Shown: piece by piece, positions 1 to 8,300 of the stretch
Numbering within the stretch: position 1 is the stretch's first letter
Layout of the letters: each line of letters opens with the position of its first letter
Assembly (NCBI GenBank): GCA_947175225.1
Contig: CAMWLX010000050.1
Span: forward strand, 1 to 13,270
Length of the DNA stretch: 13,270 nt
DNA from: an uncultured Porphyromonadaceae bacterium
GTDB taxonomy: Bacteria > Bacteroidota > Bacteroidia > Bacteroidales > Muribaculaceae
Reading direction: 5' to 3'
Program-made: the position numbers and the translations under genes
The notes under the pieces: generated by a model
The model's input: the letters and a program-made list of their open reading frames with translations, nothing else
The model's database searches: none
What the model was told of the DNA's origin: nothing

Positions 1-58
1 TAACTACATTGCTTGACGCCGTAAATTGGTCTTAATTTAGTGACATTGAATTTAACTT

Positions 59-3000
59 TTACCTGACCAAGGTCGCTGCGGCTAACCCTATGACTACATC
101 ATTTGACAGTGTCTCAAGTTCCAGCTCCTTCAATTCTTTCGATGGATCAAGGTCAATCCTCAGCATTACTCCTGCACCTCCATCGATACGGCGTCCGTAG
201 ACTCCTTTAATTTCAAGAGCCTCTCCTAAATTATCCGAGACAATACCCTCTTTAAATGTAATCCGGTAAGGTCGCGGGGTGTCCAGACGGAACTGCTTAC
301 CATCTATATAGTAATCTTGCTCTATCGGACACCAATTGTAGGGAGCAATAAGCGGCAATGTTTCCTCAGTTCCGTCTGCGTATTTCACTTTAATCATTCC
401 ATTCTCCATATAGCTCTGCATGTGGTTGGTGCTTCCGGCAAGAAGCAGTTGAATTCCATTTGCCTTTCCACTCAGTGGCACTGACACCCGATCGGGATAA
501 TTATCGAAGAGCGAAGTGTAGATGATGTTCTTTCCTATCTTGTCTGATGCGAAAGGTATTCCTATGGAAGTCATCATTATGCCGTTTTCTCCTACCATTC
601 TTCTGAGACCGCTGTCATCTATATGTGCCGTATCATCAGGATGGCACCACTCACCTATACCCTGTATAGGAATCTGTAAGGTGGTATACGGAGACCGTGG
701 CGACTCATATCGGTTGCGGAAGAGATCGGTGATGTTGGCGTTGTAAAGTCCGCTCAGGTCTATGGTCTCGTACTTGTCGGAGGGTCTAACCTTCAAGTTA
801 AGTCCGAGCATTGAAGCATCCGGCTTGGCGTGGGTAAAACTCTTCGTCTCCTCCCACCAGGAGAAGTCACCGCCCTTGACCTCACGGAAACCGGGCCGCT
901 CCTGTCCGGTAGCATAAATCTTCGCGTCAGCGTAGGGTTTTTCTTTCCACTCAATTTCAACCTTCATGTCGCCTGACAAAGGGATGTCTAACGCAAGAGA
1001 GGGATGACCTATAGAAGATTCAAAAATCTTCCAATCATATTTCTTCCCATTTACCCTCACAGACTTCACCTTATCAGTCAATGCCGAAAGAATCAGCTCC
1101 GCCGACCTGACAGAATCAAGACCGACATTAAACAGATAAGTCTCTTTTTTCCCGTCACGCTTAAAGGCAAACGAAAAATCCTGATGCTTGATAGATGCAT
1201 GATCCCACTCAGAGGGAAAACCAGGTCGAATACTTACAGTATGGTTGATGGCATCGGGAGCAAAGCCAAAGAGTCCTTGCACTACCGCACGAGCCATCAT
1301 GGCAGTTGGATCGGCAAAATCCCTATAGCACTCCCCTCTTGCTGCATCGTAATAACTAATCTGTCCTATGTTACCCGGACTGTTACCAAGAAACATCCCA
1401 TCGAGCATTGAACTCTTTAGCAATTTAGCTGCTTCTTCTCCTCTTCCGGCTTGCCAATAAGCAAGCGCAGTATGCATGACTTCTGCAAAAGCTACATTGT
1501 TGATGCTCCATGCATACGGCATCCAGTCGGTAGTGGCAATCGTAGCATATCCCTCTTCAAGGCCAGGGGCAACTACCGAAATATGGGGAATATTATTGTC
1601 GATATAGCGCGTTGCACTATAAGACATAAAATCATCGGCAACATCACTATCTATGGCATGATATATAGTCCAAAGTGCCGGATGGTCATGAAGACGCTGA
1701 TGTCCCATAAAATCCTGAAATTCCGCCCATACTCCTTTATCATCCATCCAAAGGGTCGAGTTTAGAGCATTCAGTATCTTCTCTGCCTCTTTCTGATATG
1801 GTGTCGGATCCTCTCCTATCTTTTCAGCTATCTCCGCAGCTATCTTATTGGCTCTGTAATTATAAGCTGATGAGTGTGTGACGCCACCACTGTTATAATA
1901 AAGCGCATCGCTTGCCCATATACAACAGTAAGCATCATAAAGTCCATCATCATTAGGATCAAAGTTCCGTTTTTCCCATTCAAGACTTGCTTTGAGAGTC
2001 GGCCACATTTTTCTTGCATATTCGAGATCCCCGGTCCATTTGAGATGCCACAGTAGTTCGTCGATATAGCAGAGATTCATGTCATAGTGATGCATCTGGT
2101 CGTTGCGCTCCGGATTACGACATATATATCCGTTGCTATACATCTGGGTTCCCCACTTTTTCTCTGCCCTCGCCATATTCTTATCAGGATCTTGTGTGGG
2201 ATGGGGATAAATTGGAGCAACTGTGTCAACCTGCGACTTGGCATATGCATCAAAATGAGTTCTCGCTCTATCGTGCCAACCTAAAAAGTCACCGCTGTAT
2301 GCTCCACGCCATCCACTCAATGGCATACGCCATCCGATAGCTCCATGCTGCCAGGTCTTACCATCCCATGTGCCATCAGCAGCATGGGCTATGACCGGAC
2401 CAAGCACATTGAAATAGGGATCAGGAGTATTGATCTCCAAAACTCCTGCAAGCTCATTGCGTTGAGATTCAGCCTTCAAGAATTCTTCAGCAAGATGCTT
2501 CTGGTCAGCAACATCAAGTCTTTTATCTTCATAGCAAATGTAAAGCGTGGATTTTTCTCCGCCAATAGAAATTTCAGGAGTAGACAGGGCCTCACTCTCA
2601 GTGTCGGGAGCAAAAGCATTGGCCGGATCAGCTCCCATATCTCCATTTCTGCTAAGTTTTATCTTTACAGTCGGCACGCATACCCCTTTTATCTCTGAAT
2701 TTTTCGGCATATCTGTTGCCTCAATTTTCCAAAGGCCACCTTCAAAATGGCGAGGAGCAAGCGTAATGATTGAAATGCGTCCGCTGCCCCATGAGGGATC
2801 GGAAAGTTCATATCTGCGCTCTCCTCCACGGTAGTATGATCTGCATTCGGCTACGGAGTCAAGACGCTTTGAGCGTCCGTCGACAGTCACAATGAAATGC
2901 ACATTGCGGTTGTCTTTTCCATGGAAAGCACCAAAGATAGGGCGGTCGCTGGTTTCTATTCGGAAAGCAGTGTTTCCTCCATATAAAGCTCGGGTGTATA

Positions 3001-3166
3001 GATTATCGCCATTCTTTCGGTAGATATAGCCTCCGGATGTGGGAGAATATTGCACCACTCTTTCCTGGCTGCGGTCGATGGGATTATGGTCAAACTGCCT
3101 GACGTATGCTTGCCCGGCCATCAACAGAGGCACTCCCAAGGCAAACACAGCAAATTTTCTCTTCAT
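59..3166 (-). CDS. Secreted DUF4450 / six-hairpin glycosidase-like protein
   Basis: Predicted exported carbohydrate-active enzyme of 1035 residues; substrate not determinable. Residues 1-20 form a signal peptide (MKRK, hydrophobic core, AGQA cleavage site), so it probably acts in the periplasm or at the surface. The N-terminal beta-rich part (about 25-235) resembles the DUF4450 region of Bacteroidota proteins. Residues about 250-660 look like an (alpha/alpha)6 barrel as in GH78/GH95-type enzymes, with the helical segment ELLWHLKWTGDLEYARKMW, an acidic FDPNDDGLYDAY segment near 400-412, and the barrel-closing DPTAMMARAVVQGLFGFAPD. A short beta domain follows (IRPGFPSEWDHASI), then a C-terminal beta-sandwich-like part (about 790-1035). 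I cannot assign the catalytic acid and base. The start is set by the signal peptide; no Shine-Dalgarno is visible. A 33-aa ORF ends 12 bp upstream. No SusC/SusD pair is in the window, so PUL membership is unknown. DUF4450 is assigned from memory of the family; exported glycosidase-like is the firmer claim. Confidence 0.75.
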   Translation of the reverse strand: MKRKFAVFALGVPLLMAGQAYVRQFDHNPIDRSQERVVQYSPTSGGYIYRKNGDNLYTRALYGGNTAFRIETSDRPIFGAFHGKDNRNVHFIVTVDGRSKRLDSVAECRSYYRGGERRYELSDPSWGSGRISIITLAPRHFEGGLWKIEATDMPKNSEIKGVCVPTVKIKLSRNGDMGADPANAFAPDTESEALSTPEISIGGEKSTLYICYEDKRLDVADQKHLAEEFLKAESQRNELAGVLEINTPDPYFNVLGPVIAHAADGTWDGKTWQHGAIGWRMPLSGWRGAYSGDFLGWHDRARTHFDAYAKSQVDTVAPIYPHPTQDPDKNMARAEKKWGTQMYSNGYICRNPERNDQMHHYDMNLCYIDELLWHLKWTGDLEYARKMWPTLKASLEWEKRNFDPNDDGLYDAYCCIWASDALYYNSGGVTHSSAYNYRANKIAAEIAEKIGEDPTPYQKEAEKILNALNSTLWMDDKGVWAEFQDFMGHQRLHDHPALWTIYHAIDSDVADDFMSYSATRYIDNNIPHISVVAPGLEEGYATIATTDWMPYAWSINNVAFAEVMHTALAYWQAGRGEEAAKLLKSSMLDGMFLGNSPGNIGQISYYDAARGECYRDFADPTAMMARAVVQGLFGFAPDAINHTVSIRPGFPSEWDHASIKHQDFSFAFKRDGKKETYLFNVGLDSVRSAELILSALTDKVKSVRVNGKKYDWKIFESSIGHPSLALDIPLSGDMKVEIEWKEKPYADAKIYATGQERPGFREVKGGDFSWWEETKSFTHAKPDASMLGLNLKVRPSDKYETIDLSGLYNANITDLFRNRYESPRSPYTTLQIPIQGIGEWCHPDDTAHIDDSGLRRMVGENGIMMTSIGIPFASDKIGKNIIYTSLFDNYPDRVSVPLSGKANGIQLLLAGSTNHMQSYMENGMIKVKYADGTEETLPLIAPYNWCPIEQDYYIDGKQFRLDTPRPYRITFKEGIVSDNLGEALEIKGVYGRRIDGGAGVMLRIDLDPSKELKELELETLSNDVVIGLAAATLVR

Positions 3167-3178
3167 GATTAATTATAG

Positions 3179-3280
3179 TTAGTCATCATGTCTTGTAGAA
3201 CGGTCTCCAAAAGCTTTCAGTATCTTCTTTATGATTCGGTATTCATTTTCTGACTTGAGTGTTAAGGTGTATTCTGCCAT
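3179..3280 (-). CDS. Small 33-aa ORF upstream of the DUF4450 gene
   Basis: An open frame of 33 codons starts at ATG 3280 and stops with TAA at 3179-3181, 12 bp before the DUF4450 start and on the same strand. The peptide begins MAEYTLTLKSENEYRIIKK and ends in a polar, charged tail (GDRSTRHDD). It starts with a plausible short beta strand followed by a basic helix, a pattern reminiscent of the N-terminus of short Bacteroidales antitoxin-like proteins, but it is too short to place in a family. A promoter matching the Bacteroidota consensus lies 19 bp upstream of its ATG, so it would be the first ORF on the DUF4450 transcript. It may be a real small protein, an upstream ORF that couples translation to the enzyme, or the truncated front of a lost gene. 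Confidence 0.4.
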   Translation of the reverse strand: MAEYTLTLKSENEYRIIKKILKAFGDRSTRHDD

Positions 3281-3298
3281 TTTTTCAGTATTTTATTG

Positions 3299-3329
3299 CA
3301 AATTTAAAATTTTTCCGGGGAAAAAACAA
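3299..3329 (-). promoter_or_regulatory. Bacteroidota-type promoter for the 33-aa ORF and DUF4450 gene
   Basis: Read on the minus strand, TTG (3329-3327) is followed after 20 nt by TAAATTTG (3306-3299), which fits the -33 TTG / -7 TAnnTTTG consensus of the Bacteroidota primary sigma factor. Transcription would start near 3292, giving a leader of only about 12 nt before the 33-aa ORF and about 125 nt before the DUF4450 gene. The region is AT-rich, so a chance match is possible, but spacing and position are right. Confidence 0.55.
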
Positions 3330-3397
3330 GATTTTATCCTGAATTTATGATTCCTTAACATATATGGCACACTCTCTAAACCACTAATCTGCCGTCC

Positions 3398-3523
3398 TTA
3401 GACTCCTTCCATTTCAATAACCCCTTCTCCGTCATTGGTCACATCTACATTTACTATGGCTATACAATAAAAAATCTTCTTCTTCAAAAAATCTTGTAAC
3501 ATTGCGTTATGATTTCTCGTCAT
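3398..3523 (-). other. Possible 41-aa ORF or gene remnant in the divergent intergenic region
   Basis: This is the least empty part of the 337-bp stretch between the 33-aa ORF and the sigma gene. An ATG at 3523 opens 41 codons to TAA at 3398. The peptide has a basic front, a central FYCIAIVNVDV strand and an acidic end (DGEGVIEMEGV). A second frame on the same strand, 3435-3376, gives 19 codons (MTEKGLLKWKESKD...) that look like natural protein sequence. Two overlapping coding-like frames suggest a decayed or frameshifted gene rather than an intact one. No promoter or Shine-Dalgarno was found for either, and I recognise neither peptide. Confidence 0.15.
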
Positions 3524-3531
3524 TATGTTAT

Positions 3532-3591
3532 GAAGTTGTTTAAACTTATTTACGAATTGAAAAATTTACAATGAAGAGTTTAAACAACTTC
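3532..3591. promoter_or_regulatory. 15-bp perfect inverted repeat upstream of the ECF sigma gene
   Basis: GAAGTTGTTTAAACT at 3532-3546 is repeated in exact inverse as AGTTTAAACAACTTC at 3577-3591, with a 30-nt spacer. Each arm contains the self-complementary octamer GTTTAAAC (3538-3545 and 3578-3585), so the two octamers also lie as a direct pair exactly 40 bp apart, about four helical turns. The second arm ends 26 bp before the sigma ATG. It could be a paired operator for a dimeric or tetrameric regulator, or in RNA a 15-bp stem with a 30-nt loop in the sigma leader. No convincing TAnnTTTG promoter was found here, which would suit control by an alternative sigma factor, perhaps this one. Confidence 0.6.
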
Positions 3592-3617
3592 TATAGTAAA
3601 TTTAGTTTCTGACAAAA

Positions 3618-4115
3618 ATGACCGACGGACAGTTCAACAGGATAATACTTCCACACTATCGACAAATGTACGCTGCTGCATTTGCGATTCTCCGTGACCC
3701 CGACGATGCCTCAGATGCAGTTCAAGACACCCTCTCGGCATTATGGCAGAAACATCACCGACTAAAAGCGCCGGACAATGCTCAGTCTTTCTGCAACCGA
3801 ACGATCAGAAACAATTGTATCGATCGAATCCGTCAGAATTCAAACCGATATTTCGAGAGAATCGACAGCTTGTATCAGCTTCCATCCGAATACAATACAG
3901 ATTCAGAAGTATCCCTAACTTCAACTTCCATTCTTATTATGAAGTATCTGGCTAAGCTTAATGTCAGACACAGAAAAGTCCTTACTCTTAGCATATTCAG
4001 TCAGCTTTCCAACGATGAAATAAGCGTTGCCACAGGTGAATCTCCTGAAAACGTAAGAGTGATCTTGAGCAGAGGAAGAAAAACAATAAAAAAGCTATTG
4101 AAAAATGAAGACTAA
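3618..4115 (+). CDS. ECF-family RNA polymerase sigma factor
   Basis: A 165-aa sigma-70 family protein of the extracytoplasmic-function group: it directs core RNA polymerase to a dedicated promoter set. Region 2 spans about residues 6-75, with the core-binding helix around DPDDASDAVQDTLSALW (28-43) and the -10-recognition helix ending near NNCIDRIRQ (65-73). Region 4 spans about 110-163, with the helix-turn-helix in LSNDEISVATGESPENVRVILSRGRKTI. Region 3 and region 1.1 are absent and the length is normal for ECF factors. The ATG at 3618 gives a full region 2; AAAA precedes it rather than a Shine-Dalgarno. The last 11 bp overlap the next gene, whose product is its likely membrane partner. Regulation probably combines sequestration by that partner with control through the upstream inverted repeat. 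The family is secure; the signal and regulon are unknown. Confidence 0.95.
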   Translation: MTDGQFNRIILPHYRQMYAAAFAILRDPDDASDAVQDTLSALWQKHHRLKAPDNAQSFCNRTIRNNCIDRIRQNSNRYFERIDSLYQLPSEYNTDSEVSLTSTSILIMKYLAKLNVRHRKVLTLSIFSQLSNDEISVATGESPENVRVILSRGRKTIKKLLKNED

Positions 4116-4818
4116 ATTCGATATAAACACTATAAAGGTTCTGCTTCATAAATATTATGAAGCGAAGACTACCCCGGAAGAAGAAAGAATTATTGAATCT
4201 TTCTTCATTGATTCACGGCCGGAAGAAATACCAAAGTCACTGACTGAAGACCAAATCATATTCTCATCTTTGGCTGAGTTGCATCAGGATTCTGCCTCTC
4301 CTGAGATTCCTGAAGACCTTCTTAAAAAAGTCACTTCATTCGCTGAGTCACCTGATAATTTATATTCCAATAAATCAAAATGGAAATGGAATCGGCATTC
4401 TGTATGGGCCGTGGCAGCAGCTTGTGTATGCCTGCTTACATTCGGAATTAGGTGGCTAACCGCACCCGGCGTCCAATCGCCTCATCTCACAGAACAGGCA
4501 GCCCCAACCCAACCCCATCAATCTATTATGCCCCCGGAGGAAAATCCCCGGACTAATATGATTTCTGGGCCATTGAAGAAAGAAAACGTGACATTATCTC
4601 AAAAACTCCTGAAAGAGAATTTGAGGAATGAGACTTCAAACGCCTCCGTAGAGGATGACGGTTTCATTGAGATCACAGACCCGGAAGAGGCCGAGAAGAT
4701 CGTCCTTGAGATCAGTAAACTTCTTGCCATCAATTCGCAAAAGACAAATGAGGCATTACGCAACTTTGAAAAAACTGTAGACGAATATAAAGAAATCTCA
4801 AAATCCATACTGAAATGA
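4105..4818 (+). CDS. Single-pass membrane protein, probable anti-sigma factor
   Basis: A 237-aa protein with one transmembrane segment at about residues 98-119 (VWAVAAACVCLLTFGI core) preceded by basic WKWNRH, which predicts a cytoplasmic N-terminus and periplasmic C-terminus. The N-terminal region starts with a helix of the type KVLLHKYYEAKTTPEEERII (11-30), a pattern common in Bacteroidota proteins paired with ECF sigma factors (helix, then a T/S-x-EEE turn). No zinc-binding HxxxCxxC anti-sigma motif is present. The periplasmic half is Pro/Gln/Asn-rich after the membrane, then ends in a charged, probably coiled-coil helix (about 190-237, EAEKIVLEISKLL onwards). Overlap with the sigma gene by 11 bp (ATGAAGACTAA) and with the next by ATGA implies translational coupling. 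Anti-sigma function is inferred from gene order, topology and the N-terminal pattern, not from a recognised domain. Confidence 0.6.
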   Translation: MKTKFDINTIKVLLHKYYEAKTTPEEERIIESFFIDSRPEEIPKSLTEDQIIFSSLAELHQDSASPEIPEDLLKKVTSFAESPDNLYSNKSKWKWNRHSVWAVAAACVCLLTFGIRWLTAPGVQSPHLTEQAAPTQPHQSIMPPEENPRTNMISGPLKKENVTLSQKLLKENLRNETSNASVEDDGFIEITDPEEAEKIVLEISKLLAINSQKTNEALRNFEKTVDEYKEISKSILK

Positions 4819-5294
4819 GAAACTTAAAATACACATTATGCGCCATCTTGTGCTTGGTATCGCTCACTTGTTCGGCACAACGCCTGCTTTCCGAAGCCGC
4901 ATCAATAAAGGGTGTGAGTTCTGTCTATATCGGCAAGGCGATGCTGAAACTGGCAGGGACTTCGATGACTATCACCGGCAAACAGTCAGCTATTGACTTG
5001 CAAAAAATCTTCAAAGACCTTTCATCTATCGAGATTATTTCCTGTGATGATAAGGCATCTACAGAAAAGGTAGATAAAAAATGTAGAACTCTCCTTTCCA
5101 AATTTCCTTTGGAGGTGATAACGGAAACATCCGGCGACGGTCAAAACATTCAGATTTCAGGAGTGTTTGGCAACGACGGAAAAAAAATCGAAATTCTACT
5201 TATTGCTGTCAAAGGGAAAGATGAGATCTCCTTCATCCTCCTAAAAGGCAATATCGATGCTGTGACCCTCAACAATGCCATTTTTGCAAACTGA
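4815..5294 (+). CDS. Exported DUF4252-type protein
   Basis: A 159-aa protein with a signal peptide (residues 1-21, MRNLKYTLCAILCLVSLTCSA, cleavage before Gln22). The Cys at 19 is not in a convincing lipobox, because Ser occupies the -3 position, so signal peptidase I processing is preferred. The mature part is a small alpha/beta protein: VSSVYIGKAMLKLAG near the start, a central DLSSIEIISCDD strand, then strands ending in ISFILLKGNIDAVTLNNAI, where the hydrophobic stretch, Gly and final helix resemble the end of DUF4252 proteins. This family often sits beside ECF sigma genes in Bacteroidota and has no established biochemical role that I know of. The start overlaps the upstream stop as ATGA; the next gene begins after 15 bp. 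It could be a periplasmic part of the sigma-controlled response or of signal detection. Family assignment is by pattern recognition. Confidence 0.75.
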   Translation: MRNLKYTLCAILCLVSLTCSAQRLLSEAASIKGVSSVYIGKAMLKLAGTSMTITGKQSAIDLQKIFKDLSSIEIISCDDKASTEKVDKKCRTLLSKFPLEVITETSGDGQNIQISGVFGNDGKKIEILLIAVKGKDEISFILLKGNIDAVTLNNAIFAN

Positions 5295-5309
5295 ATTCAC
5301 ATATATAAT

Positions 5310-8300
5310 ATGAAAAAAATCGCAATTATCATAGTTCTATTCTTTAGCAGCTTTCTTGCAAATGCCCTCACGATAGACCAGCTTCTTAAAAGCTATAAGA
5401 ATCAACCGGATATCCAATATCAAGTAGTCAAAGGGAAGCAATTGAAGTCACTCGTTGACAGTGTATCATCCGACATTGAAAAAGAAGCTCTCCGCACTGC
5501 TAAGAGACTTGTCATCATTGGGTCGCTGATGGATGCGAATCAGCTTGAAGGCTTATTATCTAAGCTTGACATGCTTGATAATTACAGTCTCGCATCATCA
5601 TATTCAATTGATACTCCTAAATCAACAAATACCATTCTATCTATAGCCAACGACTCCTCTTCGTCAATTGCAGTCAATATATACAGTAAAAATTCATTAT
5701 CACGTGAATATCTTTACAAACCAATTTTTTTCATCAATATGTGGGGAATGGTTTCGCTGGCATATCTGGATGGCACAATACGACCGGAGACAGCCAAAGA
5801 TTTCATTGAAGTGACTTTCAATACTGCATATACCGAATCTGCTTCCGGCAAAAAGAGAAACATCCTCGAGCGCATAAATATCCAGCGAGACATCTATCCG
5901 CAGGAGAAACTTCATGTTGTCACCGATAGAGATATTTATTGCGGAGGAGATACTATCCGGCTACGTGCTTTCGTGGTTGATGCTGATTCCCATATGCAGA
6001 CCGCTATCAGCAAATATGCTTACATCGAACTGCTGACTCCCTTCGGGTTTACTGAGAAGCGTGTAAAACTTATGGAACGCGACGGAGTCTACGCCGGATA
6101 TATTCCGGTAGACGAGGATATATATGAAGGTGACTACACACTCGCCGCATACACGGCATACTCTGAAAATCATGGCAAAGATTTCTTCTTTCGTAAACCT
6201 CTCAAGATCGTAGCGCCTCAAAGCTCAAAATATACTATTGAATCAAATTTCTCCCCCACAAAAGATGGAGAAGTCAGAGGTAGTTTCAAGATCAAGGCGA
6301 TTGCCGGCAACCCAATCAATTACAAAGTAATGTCTTGGACTATGCCCGATGGCAACACATTGGAAATGGCGCATTCTAAGAAAGGAATAAGCAGAAAGTT
6401 CAGTCGGAATAAAGATGAAAAAGTTGTACTCGTGAAGTTTGGCGACTACGGTAAATATTTCACTATTGACTATCCGACAGAGTCAATAGATATATCTTTC
6501 TATCCGGAAGGCGGCTGGCTCATTGCAGACCAGCCCTGTAAAGTTGCTTTTAAAGCTACCGACGACAACGGAAAAGGAATCGATGCCTCTGGAGTAATTA
6601 AAAATCGCGATGGCGAGAAGATTGTAGATTTCAAGACTATCCATAATGGAATGGGAAGTATTACGTTCGTCCCTGAAAGTGGAGAAACCTACACAGCTTT
6701 CTTTTCAGGACCTGATGGCAAACCTCATTCCGTTGAGATAGGATCTCCAAAGGAAGACGCTGCTGCTTTGAGATACCGTGCAATAGGTTCAAAGGCAACT
6801 TTCAGCGTAGCCGGAGGAGAAAGACAAGAACTTGAGCTGGTAGTTGCACTTCGTGGCACAGGGATTCTATCCGCACCCATATCGGCCGCCAAACCGCTAT
6901 ATGTCGACATGGATGAAATGCCGGAAGGTCTTTATCAGGCTTTCCTCGTTTCTAAAAGTGACAATGCTGTCTTAAGCGAAAGAATCTTCTTCATAGGGTC
7001 CGGAAGAAAATCCATCGAAGTTTCTGAACTCAGTACAGATTCAACTTCGATCAATCTGCACTTGCCAACTGAAATCACAGCCGACTGCACCGTACGCATC
7101 ATTAACGGAAACTTAGTCGCTACTACCGAAGACTACGACCTACGCACTCAGCTGATGCTTCAAAGCGAACTGAGAGGCAGAATAGAGAATCCGTCATACT
7201 ATTTCAATAACAATGACCGCAAAGCTGAACAAAATCTCGACCTCCTGATTATGGTAAATGGTTGGAGCCGTTATAATCTCCCTGAAGCAATCCAAGGAAG
7301 GTATGAAGAACCGAAAATTCCACTTGAAATTGGCCAAGAGATATCCGGACAAGTTCGTTCCCGATGGAAAAACAAGCCTATCGAGGGAGTTCTGATAAGC
7401 ACGATTGCTCCTAAAATGAATTTCGGAACTTTTGCTGAAACCGATAAGGACGGCATGTTCCATATTAATGGATTCGATTTTCCTGAAGGGACTTCATACA
7501 TATTTAAAGCAATGAATGAAAAGGGAGGTCTGGAAGGAAACTATGAGATATTTGAGGATAGTTTCCCGGAAATAGAAATCCTCCCTACCGATACTCCTGT
7601 GGCAACCGACGATCAAGTTGCCGACTTTTTCAAAGGCTCACGGTGGATTTTGCTTGATGAGATCAATGTGCAGGCTTTCAAGGAAAGCAACGATGACATC
7701 TATGCAAATTTCTCGTCATACTCGAGAAGTGCTGACGACATGAAGACTCGGGGGATTTCTTCCATCTGGCAAGCTTTGAAAGGAGTAGGAGGAATCTCTT
7801 ACCAAATGGGGCATTTAAAATGGAGATATTCTGAAATTAACTACTACATTGATGGTAAGCTATTTGATCCTCGTGGGAATGCTACCATGAAGTATAATGT
7901 TGCAGGACAACCTTCTTCCTGGATCAGACAGGCTATTCCTGAGAATATTGGGGGCGATTCTTTTTTTGGTCCGACATTATCGGAAGTTGAAGCCGCCGTG
8001 CCATTCAGTAGCATTGAAAGGATCGACTTCATACGTCCTGAACACAGCTTGGTCCTTGGACCTTCCTATGGTGGCGCCGCGGTAGTGATCACTACGAAAA
8101 AAGGTGACAAGGTGAATTGGGAACGTCAGTTTGAATTGAAAGACCATTTGCCTCTTGGCTACCAGAAATATAAAGAATATGCAAGTCCTTTGCTTTCCAT
8201 CGATACTGATGAATACGACTTGCAGGCATATCCTACCTTGCTTTGGCTACCCTCTGTCAAATTTGACGAGAAAGGAAAATCAATCAATCTGAAGTTTCCG

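Noticed and set aside
22..39. TAAATT/AATTTA hairpin just downstream of the DUF4450 stop
   Set aside because: The stem is six A/T pairs only, with no GC and no T tract, too weak to call a terminator.
2345..2834. Plus-strand frames opposite the DUF4450 gene (117 and 95 codons)
   Set aside because: They are antisense to a coherent signal-peptide-bearing enzyme and their peptides look like reverse-strand noise.
3600..3612. TAGTTTCT as a -7 promoter element for the sigma gene
   Set aside because: It misses the TTTG core, has no TTG about 20 nt upstream, and would leave almost no leader before the ATG at 3618.
4867..4880. Cys19 of the DUF4252 protein as a lipoprotein attachment site
   Set aside because: The preceding residues (S-L-T) do not fit a lipobox, whereas CSA before Gln22 is a good signal peptidase I site.
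7194..7501. Two overlapping minus-strand frames opposite the MG2/plug gene
   Set aside because: They are antisense to well-defined protein domains, lack a promoter, and overlap each other in different frames.
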